A DNA stretch of 41,299 bases from assembly GCA_003402735.1 (NCBI GenBank), contig QQNE01000034.1, forward strand, positions 1 through 41,299, written 5' to 3'. Position numbers and translations under genes: made by a program. Below are positions 16,885 through 25,507 of the stretch, piece by piece (positions within the stretch are counted from its first letter, which is position 1; each line of letters opens with the position of its first letter). This stretch comes from Verrucomicrobiota bacterium. Its GTDB lineage: Bacteria; Verrucomicrobiota; Verrucomicrobiia; Verrucomicrobiales; DEV007. Under the pieces are notes generated by a model, which saw only the letters and a list, made by a program, of their open reading frames with translations, did no database searches and was not told the origin of the DNA.

Positions 16885-18699
16885 TCAGGAGGGGGAATTC
16901 TGGGCCAGGGCCCGGGCGTAGGCCCGTTCCACCAGCATCGCCGCCAAACTTTCCGTGGCTTCGTCCAGGGCTTGGTTGGCCCGTTTCAGGCGTTGGGCGT
17001 CGTGCGGATGGGCGCTCAGAGCGGCGCGCACTTCGGCGGCGGCGTTCGTGATGGTGTCTTTCTCTGCAGGATCGAGTTCGTCGCCGACGAGCGCGAAAGC
17101 GGCATCCACGGCGGGAAGCAGTTCGTCGCTCTTGAGTTTTGCCTCCGTCCAGATCCGTTCGTTCATGTCCTCGAACGCGTGGTCGACCGATTCAGAAATC
17201 ATCCGCTCCACGGCTTCGTCCTCCACATTGACCGCTGCGCTGGCGATCTCCAGGACCCGATCGGTGTTGGTGCGGGTGTCGCGCGCGAGGATGCGGAGAA
17301 TGCCGTTGGCATCGATCTCGAATTGCACCCCGACCCTGGCGCTGCCCTTGGGACCGGGCTCGAAATCGATGGTGAACTGGCCGAGATCCCAATTGTCCTT
17401 GGCCAGTTCCCTCTCGCCCTGGAGGACGCGGATGAGCATGGAAGGCTGATTGGCCACCGCGTTGGTAAAGAGTTCACCGGCCTTGGCGGGGATCGTGGTG
17501 TTGCGGGGGATGATGACATTCATGAGCCCGCCGAAGGTTTCGATGCCGAGCGACAGCGGGGTGACGTCGAGAAGGACCAAGTCCCGGAGAGCGCCCGAGA
17601 GCATTCCGGCCTGGATGGTGGCACCCAGGGCCACCGCCTCGTCCGGGTGCTGGCTGATGTCCGGTTCCTTCCCGAACAGCTCGGCCACAAAGCGTCGCAC
17701 CAGGGGAATGCGCGTGCTGCCGCCCACCAGGATGACCGCGTTGAGTTCCGAGGCCGGGTCGGTGATCCCGGCATCGGACAGGGCGCGGAGGCAGTGGGTT
17801 CGCGTGCGGCGCACCAAGGGCAGGGCCAAGGTTTCGAATTCCGCCTGGGTCAAGGTGAGTTGATGGCTGGTGGCTCCTTGCAAAAAGGGGAGGAGGATCT
17901 CGACTTCCTCCCTTTCACTGAGTGCTTCCTTGGCGTCGCGCGCTGCTTCCAAGAGGCGCGCACGGACCAAGCCCGGATCGGTCAACTGGAGTCGCGCCTC
18001 CATCCAATCGACGATCGCCCGGTCGAGATCATCGCCGCCCAACCGGGTATCGCCCGAGGTGGCAATGACCTGGAAGACGCCTTTGTTGAGTTCGAGAACC
18101 GAGATGTCGAACGTGCCTCCGCCCAGGTCGTAAACCGCGACCCTGGAGGATTCCGCCAGCTTGTCCAAGCCGTAAGCCAGTGCGGCGGCGGTCGGTTCGG
18201 CCAGGATGCGTTCCACGGTGAATCCGGCCAGTTCTCCGGCCCGTTTGGTGGCCTGGCGCTGAGCATCGTTGAAGTAGGCCGGCACGGTGATGACGGCGCG
18301 GTCCACCGTTGTCTCCAAGGCGGTTTCGGCGGTCCGCTTCAGTTGCTTGAGAATTTCCGCCGAGATCGCTTCCGGAGTGAGCAGGGCATCGCCCAAGCCG
18401 ATGCGCACAAATCCGTCCGGGCCGATCGCGAGCGGGTGATCTCCGCGGGTGGCGGGATCGACTTCGGCAAGGCGGCGGCCCATGAACCGTTTCACCGAGG
18501 CGATGGTGTGAGCGGGGTCCAAGGCCAGCAGGCGCCGGGCGGGAAGACCGGTCCGTGTGGGGGCACCTTCCGCGGAGGGCCAGTGGACAACAGACGGCAG
18601 GAGGCGTCTTCCGTCCGAATCCGCGAGGAGGATGGGGAATCCGGAGTCCACGACGCCGACGAGGGAATTCGTCGTGCCCAAATCAATGCCAACGATCAT
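16885..18699 (-). CDS. Hsp70-family chaperone (DnaK/HscA-like)
   Basis: 604 residues with a complete nucleotide-binding domain: [11 protein letters not shown] (residues 4-14), [44 protein letters not shown] and [11 protein letters not shown]. The substrate-binding domain starts around [13 protein letters not shown] and IIPRNTTIP. It ends with [12 protein letters not shown] and lacks the acidic tail of housekeeping DnaK. The length, and the [10 protein letters not shown]...[10 protein letters not shown] region, are closer to HscA (Fe-S cluster chaperone) than to DnaK, but no isc/suf genes, grpE or dnaJ are near, so I leave it as an Hsp70 paralogue. ATG start with GGTGG six bases before it; that site lies in a hairpin (18704-18721). 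It stands alone on its strand. Confidence 0.93.
   Translation of the reverse strand: MIVGIDLGTTNSLVGVVDSGFPILLADSDGRRLLPSVVHWPSAEGAPTRTGLPARRLLALDPAHTIASVKRFMGRRLAEVDPATRGDHPLAIGPDGFVRIGLGDALLTPEAISAEILKQLKRTAETALETTVDRAVITVPAYFNDAQRQATKRAGELAGFTVERILAEPTAAALAYGLDKLAESSRVAVYDLGGGTFDISVLELNKGVFQVIATSGDTRLGGDDLDRAIVDWMEARLQLTDPGLVRARLLEAARDAKEALSEREEVEILLPFLQGATSHQLTLTQAEFETLALPLVRRTRTHCLRALSDAGITDPASELNAVILVGGSTRIPLVRRFVAELFGKEPDISQHPDEAVALGATIQAGMLSGALRDLVLLDVTPLSLGIETFGGLMNVIIPRNTTIPAKAGELFTNAVANQPSMLIRVLQGERELAKDNWDLGQFTIDFEPGPKGSARVGVQFEIDANGILRILARDTRTNTDRVLEIASAAVNVEDEAVERMISESVDHAFEDMNERIWTEAKLKSDELLPAVDAAFALVGDELDPAEKDTITNAAAEVRAALSAHPHDAQRLKRANQALDEATESLAAMLVERAYARALAQNSPS
16901..16919. 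repeat. Right copy of the 19 bp direct repeat flanking the sulfatase gene
   Basis: Identical to 15240-15258, in the same orientation on the plus strand. Here it is inside the last codons of the minus-strand Hsp70 gene. Confidence 0.5.
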
Positions 18700-18703
18700 C
18701 AGG

Positions 18704-18721
18704 TTCCACCTTCGGGTGGAA
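18704..18721 (-). promoter_or_regulatory. Leader hairpin covering the Hsp70 ribosome binding site
   Basis: On the minus strand, arms TTCCACC and GGTGGAA pair perfectly around a CGAA loop, and the 3' arm holds the Shine-Dalgarno-like GGTGG six bases before the Hsp70 ATG. Folding would hide the site. This layout resembles an RNA thermometer, although a GC-rich seven-pair stem would be stable. No CIRCE element (TTAGCACTC-N9-GAGTGCTAA) is seen. Confidence 0.45.
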
Positions 18722-18805
18722 TGGGGAACCTTTCAACCACCGGGTTTGCATTGTCGGGATCGTTGCCATATCGTTACCGGGAAAGGGCGGTCCTCGATTT
18801 GATTC

Positions 18806-19582
18806 ATGCTCCGGTGCTTCGGATTCCTGCTGTTGTTTCACCTCTTTGCCGGATCGCAGCAGGGGGGGCTTCCGGGGGCGGAGCAGATCGATCGCAGACT
18901 GGCGTTGGATCCGATCCAGAAGCCGACGACGCGGGCGCCGTTCGAGGTGGACAAGCACGGTGTCAAATATAGGATCCGGCCGGTGGCCGACTACGAGTTG
19001 CGTGGTTTGGTTGTCTCCTATCACGACAGCGAGAGCTGGCATGATTTTTATCACAAGCTGTGGAATGACCGTCTCAACTTCCGTGATTTCGGAGTGGTCT
19101 GGGGATTCAACGCGTTGGGCGGTGTGTATCGTGATGTTCGCTTTTCCAGCGGGGATTTCACGCTCGAATACCGGGTGGTTGATGAGGCGGTGTGGAGTCG
19201 GTTCCGGTTGGATCAGGTGTCGAACAATCACATTCTGGCGAGCAAGCCCGATGTGGAGGGGACGCTGCGAAGGATTGGCAAGGGGGATCAGATTCTGCTT
19301 CGGGGAGTGCTCTGTGAATATTCCCATGAGGGCGGGGAGCGGGGCACGAGCCTGACACGGACCGACAGTGGCAACGGGGCCTGTGAGACGATCTATGTCG
19401 ATTCGGTTTCCATCCTGCGCGAGGCCAATTCGGCCTGGCGGTTTTTCCACGGGTTGAGCGGATTTCTCCTCAAGCTCATGATCCCGGTCTTGCTCTGGCA
19501 GGCTTGGAGTGCCTTGCGCGCATCGCCCGGGGAAGGGGCCCCGAGACCGGAGGTCGATGGCCTGGAACCGGAAGCGTCCTGA
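18806..19582 (+). CDS. Exported protein of unknown function with C-terminal membrane segment
   Basis: 258 residues. MLRCFGFLLLFHLFAGSQQG is a signal peptide or anchor, and residues about 213-235 (FFHGLSGFLLKLMIPVLLW) form a membrane helix, so the central domain would face outside. The centre contains YHDSESWHDFYHKLWNDRLN and RGTSLTRTDSGNGACETIYV, which look like conserved-family sequence, but I cannot name a characterised family. The single Cys in GACETIYV sits in the most conserved-looking part. It is divergent from Hsp70 (106 bp between starts) and its stop is six bases from the stop of a convergent DUF1552 gene. Start at ATG 18806. Confidence 0.75.
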   Translation: MLRCFGFLLLFHLFAGSQQGGLPGAEQIDRRLALDPIQKPTTRAPFEVDKHGVKYRIRPVADYELRGLVVSYHDSESWHDFYHKLWNDRLNFRDFGVVWGFNALGGVYRDVRFSSGDFTLEYRVVDEAVWSRFRLDQVSNNHILASKPDVEGTLRRIGKGDQILLRGVLCEYSHEGGERGTSLTRTDSGNGACETIYVDSVSILREANSAWRFFHGLSGFLLKLMIPVLLWQAWSALRASPGEGAPRPEVDGLEPEAS

Positions 19583-19588
19583 CCGGCT

Positions 19589-20962
19589 TCAGATCGCGTC
19601 CATCAAGAGCTTGTTCGCGATTCCGATGGGGCGGTCCAGCGGGATGCGGGCGCAGGTGAGGAGAGTGCCGAGGAGATCGCCCTGGTTGCCAGAGGTGTTG
19701 GTGAGGAATCGGCCGGGCCGGACCGAGCCGCCGCCGCGTCCGGCCAGGATAAAGGGGAGGTTGGCCCGGCTGTGGGCGTTGCCATCCTCGAGGCCTGAGC
19801 CCCACATCATGATGCAGTTGTCCAGCAAGGTGCCGTCGCCCTCGCGGAGATTGTGCATTCGTTTGATCATGTAAGCGAATTGGGAGATGTTGAACGCGGT
19901 GATCTTGGAAACCTTGTCCACCTTCTCCGTTTCGTTGTTGTGGTGGGTTTGGGAGTGGTGTTGGTCGGTGAAACCGAGCTCTGGATAGGAGACGCCGTTG
20001 GGCGTGGAGCCTATGTAAGTGCTGACGCGGGTGGTGTCGGTCTGGAAAGCGAGGATCGTCAGGTCGCACATCACCCGCATGTAATCGCTGCGGCGATCAC
20101 CTTCCGGGATCACCACTTGGATGGGGACGGAGTCGCTGCCGCTGCGTTTGGTGGAGGTGACGCCGGCCGCTCTCTTGGCCGCTTCCGCCTGGCGCGATTC
20201 AATGGCGGCGATGCGCCGTTCCAGGAAGCGGACGCTGTCGAGATATTCGTCGAGCTTGTGGCGGTCGGATTCCCCGAGTGAGGAGCGGAGATCCTTGGCC
20301 CCGCCGAGGACGAGGTCGAGCATGCTGCGTTCGAGGGGATCGCTGGTCCGGCGGAGTCCGGGCTGAGCGCCCTGACCCTGACTTTGGAAGATGCGGTTGA
20401 GGACCGTGCGAGGGTTGGTTTCCGCCGGGAGCGCCTGGGTGGGAGAGCTGTAACTGCAGTGGGAATAGTAGGCTTCGTGGAGGCCTTCCTGGTTTTCCTT
20501 GTGGGTTTGCGGCATGGTGGCTAGTTCCAGCGAAGGGAGGGCGGTGAAGGCGCCGATCGAATTGGCGGCGATCTGATCCGCGGAGATGGCGATGTTCACC
20601 TGGTTGCGCCGGTCTGCATTGGGCAGGGTGGCGGTCAGCCAGGTGGACAATTCCAGGGCATGGGGCGCGCCATTGAAGGGAGCGGGGTTGACGCCCGCGA
20701 TTCCCTTCATGAGGAGGCATTGTTCGAGAACGCCCTTGAGTGATTCCAGGTTGCGTGGCGGTGAGGTCAGATAGGTTTCTGGGCTTGTGGGCCAGAAATG
20801 ATTCATGATGACTCCGTGAGGCATATACATGAAACCGAGGCGCACGGGTGGTTTGGCCGCTTTGCTCTCCGCCATCACATCGAGCAGAGGCAAGGCCAGG
20901 GAAGCTCCGAGCCCTCGCAGACAGGTGCGGCGGTCCATCCGCCAGTTTTTGCGTATGATCAT
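19589..20962 (-). CDS. DUF1552 protein with Tat-like signal (left pair)
   Basis: 457 residues from ATG 20962, chosen because AAGGA lies about eight bases upstream and the N-terminus then reads [19 protein letters not shown] followed by a hydrophobic run ending in LPLLD, a typical twin-arginine-like export signal of this family. The longer open frame upstream overlaps the DUF1592 gene and is not credible. Family segments include [41 protein letters not shown] and [19 protein letters not shown]1552 proteins are nearly always beside DUF1592 genes in Planctomycetes and Verrucomicrobia; their activity is unknown. It starts four bases after the DUF1592 stop, so the two are coupled. Confidence 0.9.
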   Translation of the reverse strand: MIIRKNWRMDRRTCLRGLGASLALPLLDVMAESKAAKPPVRLGFMYMPHGVIMNHFWPTSPETYLTSPPRNLESLKGVLEQCLLMKGIAGVNPAPFNGAPHALELSTWLTATLPNADRRNQVNIAISADQIAANSIGAFTALPSLELATMPQTHKENQEGLHEAYYSHCSYSSPTQALPAETNPRTVLNRIFQSQGQGAQPGLRRTSDPLERSMLDLVLGGAKDLRSSLGESDRHKLDEYLDSVRFLERRIAAIESRQAEAAKRAAGVTSTKRSGSDSVPIQVVIPEGDRRSDYMRVMCDLTILAFQTDTTRVSTYIGSTPNGVSYPELGFTDQHHSQTHHNNETEKVDKVSKITAFNISQFAYMIKRMHNLREGDGTLLDNCIMMWGSGLEDGNAHSRANLPFILAGRGGGSVRPGRFLTNTSGNQGDLLGTLLTCARIPLDRPIGIANKLLMDAI

Positions 20963-20966
20963 CACA

Positions 20967-22895
20967 TTATTCCTTGGTGCGCCGGTGGGTGAAGGGATAG
21001 CTGCCGACGATGGCGCTGATGAGCGTCTGCATGCGGTAATTGTCCTCCTTGATGGTTTGGGTGAGCTGGTCAACCACGATTTCATCATAACCTTCCAAGG
21101 GGCGGCCGAGCGCGTAGGCCAGCATCTTTTCCGTCAGGTTGCGGCAGAGATCGGCCGAACGAGAGGCGATGATGCGCTTGAGTTCGCCGGGGGACTGGAA
21201 GCGCAGGTTTCCCGGCAGTTCCCCGGTCGGATCAATGGTTCCACCGGTTTCGTCCGCATCGCGCCAGCGTCCGATGGCATCGAAGTTTTCCAGACCGAAT
21301 CCGATCGGGTCGAGGATCTTGTGGCAATTGGCGCAGACCGGATTCGTGCGGTGCAGTTCGGTGCGTTGTCGCAGGGTCAACCCGGCGACGGTTTTCTGGT
21401 CTTGTTTGTCCAGCGAGGGGACATTGGCCGGAGCGGGTGGGACGTGTTGTCCCAGGACTTGCTCCAGCACCCAGACCCCGCGATTCACCGGACTGGTCCG
21501 GTTGGGAAACGAGGTGGTTGCGAGGATTCCTGGCATGGCCAGAATGCCTCCGCGATTTTCGTTGGTGAAGCGCACTTTGCGCATGGCCGGACCGGTCACC
21601 GTCTTTTCCAAGCCGTAGAGAGGGGCCAGGGTTTCGTTGAGATAAGAGAAATCGCAGTCGACGAAGGTCGTGAGGCTGCGGTTGTTGGCCACGATGTCGG
21701 CGAAGAACAACCGGGCCTCGTCATACATGGCGGTCCGCAGGGTCTGGGTCATGCCGGGGAACTTCGCGGCATCGAAGGTTTTGGTGGCGAGTTTGTCCAG
21801 CCCCAGCCATTGCGCGCCAAAGCCGTCGAACAGGGCGCGCGAACGTGGATCGGCCAGCATGCGGCGGACTTGGGCGCGGAGAACCTCCGGTTGATGCAAG
21901 GTCCCGGCAGCGGCCAGATCGGTCAGGGTGGAATCCGGCATGGTGGCCCAGAGAAAATAGGAGAGTCGTGAGGCGAGTTGATCATCGTCCAGAGGAACAA
22001 TCTCCGGGAGCGGAGCATTCCCCGTCGCAGGGATGGGCGTGATGAACAGGAATTGAGGGGAGACGAGGGCGGCCTTGAGCATCAGCAGCAAACTTTCCGG
22101 GTCGGATTTCCCGTTGTCCCTGGCCAAGCGGAAAACCTTGACGAGCAGCGCGGCTTCCGAATCGGACGGCGGACGGCGGAACGTGCGCCGCGCGAGCTGG
22201 ACGGCGCTTTGGCGGATCGACTCTTCCGAAAGTTTTGCGGTGGCGGGAACGGGACCGAAGAGTTGGGATTCGATCTGGCTGGGTAGCTTTCCATCGGTCG
22301 TCAGGATCTCGTCGAGGACCTTGTTGGCGATGTCGAGGTATTGTTCCATCTGCACCGGGGAGATGGAGTTCAAGTAACCGGCACCGGGAACTTCATCGGG
22401 CAACTCGCTGGCGATCCCGGGATCGACGCCGAAGAGATCGCGGAGCGTGTTGCCGTATTCCGTTTTGCTGAGGCGGTGGATGACGAAAGCGCCGGGGTCT
22501 TTGGGGCTGAGGTATTTCAATCCGTTCACCCAGTCCGCGAACATTTTGCGCTCCTCGGGCGTCGGTTGTTTCTCATCCTCCGGCGGCATGGCCTCCGACT
22601 CGACATTGCTCAAAGAGGTTTTCCAGATGCTGCGGAACGCGGGGGAACCGGGGTCTCGCTTGGCATAGCGGAAGGTGACGCCGCCTTTCTGTTTGTCTTC
22701 GTGACAGGCGCTGCAGTAGGTCTTGAGGAAGGGGACCACCCGGGTCTCGTAGGTGCGCTTGGCGGCCGCGCGGGCGGCGGTTTCGGGGTCGGACGCCGGT
22801 TCCGCGGCAAGACCGGAGAGAACGGTTGCGCCCGGGAAGAGAACCAGGGCGATCCCGAAGGCGCGGAGACGGGGCAGGGAAGGAAACTCGGTCAA
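20967..22895 (-). CDS. PVC-type cytochrome c protein with DUF1587/1592/1588/1585-type domains (left pair)
   Basis: 642 residues. The start is TTG (22895); it gives a signal peptide ([20 protein letters not shown]) and there is no better ATG before the first haem motif. A cytochrome c-like region carries CSACH (residues 61-65). Later segments typical of the DUF1587-1595-1592-1588-1585 series follow: [52 protein letters not shown], then a second haem-like CANCH (521-525) in [20 protein letters not shown]. The family is periplasmic and of unknown substrate; electron transfer or degradation of polymers has been suggested for its neighbourhoods. Its partner DUF1552 gene follows after four bases; the FKBP gene is 38 bp upstream on the same strand. 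Confidence 0.92.
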   Translation of the reverse strand: MTEFPSLPRLRAFGIALVLFPGATVLSGLAAEPASDPETAARAAAKRTYETRVVPFLKTYCSACHEDKQKGGVTFRYAKRDPGSPAFRSIWKTSLSNVESEAMPPEDEKQPTPEERKMFADWVNGLKYLSPKDPGAFVIHRLSKTEYGNTLRDLFGVDPGIASELPDEVPGAGYLNSISPVQMEQYLDIANKVLDEILTTDGKLPSQIESQLFGPVPATAKLSEESIRQSAVQLARRTFRRPPSDSEAALLVKVFRLARDNGKSDPESLLLMLKAALVSPQFLFITPIPATGNAPLPEIVPLDDDQLASRLSYFLWATMPDSTLTDLAAAGTLHQPEVLRAQVRRMLADPRSRALFDGFGAQWLGLDKLATKTFDAAKFPGMTQTLRTAMYDEARLFFADIVANNRSLTTFVDCDFSYLNETLAPLYGLEKTVTGPAMRKVRFTNENRGGILAMPGILATTSFPNRTSPVNRGVWVLEQVLGQHVPPAPANVPSLDKQDQKTVAGLTLRQRTELHRTNPVCANCHKILDPIGFGLENFDAIGRWRDADETGGTIDPTGELPGNLRFQSPGELKRIIASRSADLCRNLTEKMLAYALGRPLEGYDEIVVDQLTQTIKEDNYRMQTLISAIVGSYPFTHRRTKE

Positions 22896-22933
22896 GCCCT
22901 TTGGACACGGACGCGGGGGACCGCAGTTTTCAA

Positions 22934-23335
22934 TCAGTCTTCCCAGACCTTGAGCAATTCGACCTCAAAAATCAGGGTTTCGTTCGGGAGGATGTCGGGA
23001 AGTGCGCCACGGGAACCGTAGGCCAGTTCCGAGGGGATGAAGAATTGAAACTTGGCGCCTTCCTTCATGAGCTGGACTCCCTCGGTCCAGCCGCGAATGA
23101 CGGCGTTCAGCGGGAATTCGGCCGGTTCGCGGCGGGCATAGGAACTGTCGAACTCCACGCCCTGGATGTTGGTGCCGCGGTAGTGCACCTCCACGGTGTC
23201 GCGGGCGCGCGGGCTTTTTCCGGTTCCCTCGACGAGGAACTTGTATTGCAGTCCGCTGGCCGTGGTCTGAACGCCTTCGCGGGTCGCGTTTTCCGCCAGG
23301 AACGCCCGGCCTTCTTCAAGGGTTGATTTCGACAT
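22934..23335 (-). CDS. FKBP-type peptidyl-prolyl cis-trans isomerase
   Basis: 133 residues from ATG 23335 (MSKSTLEEGRAFLAENA). An upstream extension of the open frame to 23467 gives low-complexity sequence without family likeness, so it is rejected. A short helical lead is followed by a full FKBP domain: GLQYKFLVEGTGKSP, VEVHYRGTNIQGVEFDSS, VIRGWTEGVQLMKEGAK and FFIPSELAYGSRG with final LIFEVELLKV. It catalyses proline isomerisation; without a signal peptide it should act in the cytoplasm. It lies 38 bp before the DUF1592 gene and may share its transcript. A hairpin (23342-23363) covers the region just before the start. Confidence 0.93.
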   Translation of the reverse strand: MSKSTLEEGRAFLAENATREGVQTTASGLQYKFLVEGTGKSPRARDTVEVHYRGTNIQGVEFDSSYARREPAEFPLNAVIRGWTEGVQLMKEGAKFQFFIPSELAYGSRGALPDILPNETLIFEVELLKVWED

Positions 23336-23341
23336 GAGACC

Positions 23342-23363
23342 CCGCCTCTCGGCTTGGAGGCGG
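23342..23363 (-). promoter_or_regulatory. Leader hairpin covering the FKBP ribosome binding site
   Basis: On the minus strand CCGCCTC and GAGGCGG pair perfectly around an eight-base loop. The 3' arm is the Shine-Dalgarno-like GAGGCGG, about six bases before the FKBP ATG. No T-run follows, so it is not a terminator of the upstream gene in the usual sense. Confidence 0.4.
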
Positions 23364-23459
23364 AGCGGTGCAACCGGTTTTGCTCGGGAAAAGGAGGGCC
23401 GAGGCGAATGCCGCGCCGCACCGTTGTGATCGATGAGAGAGATCGTTCCGCGGGAGGGA

Positions 23460-24767
23460 TCAGGCACCCGGGATCTGGGCGCGGATCCGGGCGCGAAGGC
23501 GGCCCATGAGCGAGTAGAGCCCGAAGTAAGCGCGGTTCAGGTAGAGCGCGGAAGCGGGTCCGCGGGTGGGGCCGATTTCCAGAAGATCCGGATCCTGCCG
23601 GTTGCGTTCGCCCAGGGCGAAGATGCTCTCCATGTAGGCGGCCTCGCCGAAATCAAAGAGTTCGGTGTGGAAAGGGCGGGACAGGAGCAGGCTCCCCTCC
23701 CTGGCCTTTTCGAGAAGGGCGCGGCGCAGGCGCGGGGGATCGGTGGGTTGGAGCACGCCCAGGGCGGTCAAGGCGTCGGCGAACCGGGCTTCATTGTGGA
23801 GCACGTCCGGCTTGAGAAGCTCGAAGTAGGTGCGCTGAAAGTCGGCGGTGATGGTTTTGGTGCATCCAAAATCGAGGACGGTCACCGCGCCGTCCGGCAG
23901 CACCAGAAAATTTCCGGGGTGCGGGTCGGCGTGGAACTGGTGCAGGGTGTGCACCTGGAAGTGATAGAAGTCCCAGATGGCTTGGGCCACGCGGTCCCGG
24001 ACTTCCGGACGCGGTTCCTGATCGGCGAAGCGGTCCAGCGGCAGGCCCTCGATCCATTCCATGGTCAGCACGCGCCTCGAGGACCATTGCGGGAAGTAGG
24101 CCGGAAAACGGATCCCGGGGAGATGCGCGGACCGGCGCGAGAGGTCGATGGATCGCTGGAGTTCCAACTCGTAGTCGGTCTCCTCTAACAATCGTTCCTG
24201 GACTTCCTGGAAATATTCCTCGATGTCCGCCGCCTTGAGGCCGAGCATTTGCAGGGCGATCGGTTTGACCAGGGCGAGATCGCTGCGGACGCTTGTGGCC
24301 ACGCCGGGATATTGGACCTTCACGGCATAATCCCGGCCGTCTTTCCGGGCGCGATGGACTTGGCCGATCGAGGCGCCGTGGGCTGCGGTCGGGCAAAATT
24401 CGTCGAACAATTCCAACGGATCGCAGCCGAGTTCGCGGCGAAACGTTTTGGCGACGAGTGGATACGAGAGCGGGGGGGCGGAGTATTGGGCCAGCGCGAA
24501 TTTGTCACGGTAGGCTTTGGGGAGCAGGTTTCGATCGATGCTCAGCATCTGCGCCATTTTGAGCGGCCCGCCCTTGAGGGTGGCGAAGCTGCGGTAGACG
24601 GCGTCGGCGTTGGCGGAGTGGAGATCGTCCTCGGGGGCTTCCCCGGTGAGGACTTTGCGGCCGAAATGCTTGAGATAGTTCGCGCCGACCTGGGCCCCGG
24701 CCCCTGCCAGGCTCGCCACCCGGGCCAGTTTGTGGCTGGGGATCGAGGTCATGCCGGAGTCGCTCAT
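23460..24767 (-). CDS. ABC1/AarF/UbiB-family atypical kinase
   Basis: 435 residues. The family signature region reads LKGGPLKMAQMLS (residues 65-77): the usual KxGQ is KxAQ here. The alanine-rich nucleotide loop is AAHGASIGQVH (128-138), the ATP lysine is Lys150 in YAVKVQYPG, the catalytic segment is HADPHPGNF (Asp281, Asn286), and the metal Asp299 is in VLDFG. Related proteins (UbiB, COQ8/ADCK) are ATPases or kinases needed for isoprenoid quinone synthesis or other lipid handling. No membrane helix is obvious, unlike UbiB with its C-terminal helices. Its ATG overlaps the stop of the TetR-like gene by four bases, a tight pairing discussed in the findings. Confidence 0.92.
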   Translation of the reverse strand: MSDSGMTSIPSHKLARVASLAGAGAQVGANYLKHFGRKVLTGEAPEDDLHSANADAVYRSFATLKGGPLKMAQMLSIDRNLLPKAYRDKFALAQYSAPPLSYPLVAKTFRRELGCDPLELFDEFCPTAAHGASIGQVHRARKDGRDYAVKVQYPGVATSVRSDLALVKPIALQMLGLKAADIEEYFQEVQERLLEETDYELELQRSIDLSRRSAHLPGIRFPAYFPQWSSRRVLTMEWIEGLPLDRFADQEPRPEVRDRVAQAIWDFYHFQVHTLHQFHADPHPGNFLVLPDGAVTVLDFGCTKTITADFQRTYFELLKPDVLHNEARFADALTALGVLQPTDPPRLRRALLEKAREGSLLLSRPFHTELFDFGEAAYMESIFALGERNRQDPDLLEIGPTRGPASALYLNRAYFGLYSLMGRLRARIRAQIPGA

Positions 24768-25411
24768 CGGCCCGCCTTCGTCGCGTTTTGCAGGGTGAAC
24801 TGGATCAGATCGATGGCCGATTCGAGGACCGAGTGGCTCATCAGTTCAAAGGAGAGCACGGTCGCTTTCTCCAGGTAGGCATCGGTGCGCTCGAACCCCG
24901 GGCTGTCGTCCCGGACGTGGAAGTCGATCGCGCCGAGAAAGACTTCGGTGAGAACGGGGGCGTAGGCGCGGTTCAAGGGACCGCGCGACGGGATTTCTGC
25001 GGAGTCGGCCCCGTGTTGCAAGGCGCTTTCGGCGAACTTCTCGAATCTTCGTTTGAGGGCGTTGAGGGAGGTCGATTGGCCACCGAGCCGTTGCTTGGGG
25101 CAGGGAAAGCGGGCGAGCAGGAAGGAGCGGTGTTTCACAGCGCGCTCAAAGAACGCGAAGAAAAAGGTCAGGACCCGCTGACGGGCATTGAAACCCTGCC
25201 ACTCGGGAGAGGCGGTGATGGCGGCCTGGGTCTCCTCCACCCAGGAAGCCCAAATCTCGCCTTCCAGGGCGGGGAACGAGGAAAAGGTCCGGTAGAAATC
25301 GGTCTCGGCCACACCGAGGGAGCGACAGAATTTGAAGACCGAGGCCGGTGGGTTTCCCTCCTCAAGCACATGATCAATGTAGGCCTGGATGAGTCGGTCG
25401 CGGAGTTCCAT
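24764..25411 (-). CDS. TetR-fold protein, regulator or COQ9-like partner of the ABC1 kinase
   Basis: 215 residues from ATG 25411 (MELRDRLIQAYIDHVLEEG); the much longer open frame upstream is antisense to a real gene. The N-terminus has a TetR-type helix-turn-helix (PASVFKFCRSLGVAETDFYR, residues about 22-41), then FSSFPALEGEIW and an all-helical C-terminal domain. It overlaps the ABC1 kinase start by four bases. As a regulator it could act on the divergent region, where an inverted repeat lies at 25452-25469. Alternatively it may bind lipid: eukaryotic COQ9, partner of the ABC1 kinase COQ8, also has a TetR fold. Both roles are inference. Confidence 0.82.
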   Translation of the reverse strand: MELRDRLIQAYIDHVLEEGNPPASVFKFCRSLGVAETDFYRTFSSFPALEGEIWASWVEETQAAITASPEWQGFNARQRVLTFFFAFFERAVKHRSFLLARFPCPKQRLGGQSTSLNALKRRFEKFAESALQHGADSAEIPSRGPLNRAYAPVLTEVFLGAIDFHVRDDSPGFERTDAYLEKATVLSFELMSHSVLESAIDLIQFTLQNATKAGR

Positions 25412-25451
25412 GGTCACAAGGGTTACGCTGGGAGCGCCGTCCCGGAACAGG

Positions 25452-25469
25452 AAATCTCTGCAAAGATTT
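25452..25469. promoter_or_regulatory. Inverted repeat in the divergent TetR/DUF1592 promoter region
   Basis: AAATCT, six bases, AGATTT: a perfect 6-6-6 palindrome in the 96 bp between the TetR-like ATG (minus) and the DUF1592-PA14 ATG (plus). Size and place fit an operator for the adjacent TetR-like protein, but no binding evidence exists. Confidence 0.45.
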
Positions 25470-25507
25470 TCAACGCTCCGCCTCCGGGCGTGGTCCCTAT
25501 CTGGGCG

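Noticed and set aside
18700-18780. Heat-shock sigma-32 promoter or CIRCE operator before Hsp70
   Set aside because: CCCCAT and TTGAAA both occur on the minus strand but are only about six bases apart, and no CIRCE inverted repeat is found.
23336-23467. Longer FKBP start at 23467
   Set aside because: The extra 44 residues are Arg/Pro-rich without family likeness, and the ATG at 23335 gives a normal small FKBP.
24788-25507. Plus-strand extension of the DUF1592-PA14 gene by 240 residues
   Set aside because: It is antisense to the TetR-like gene, and a signal peptide begins exactly at ATG 25508.
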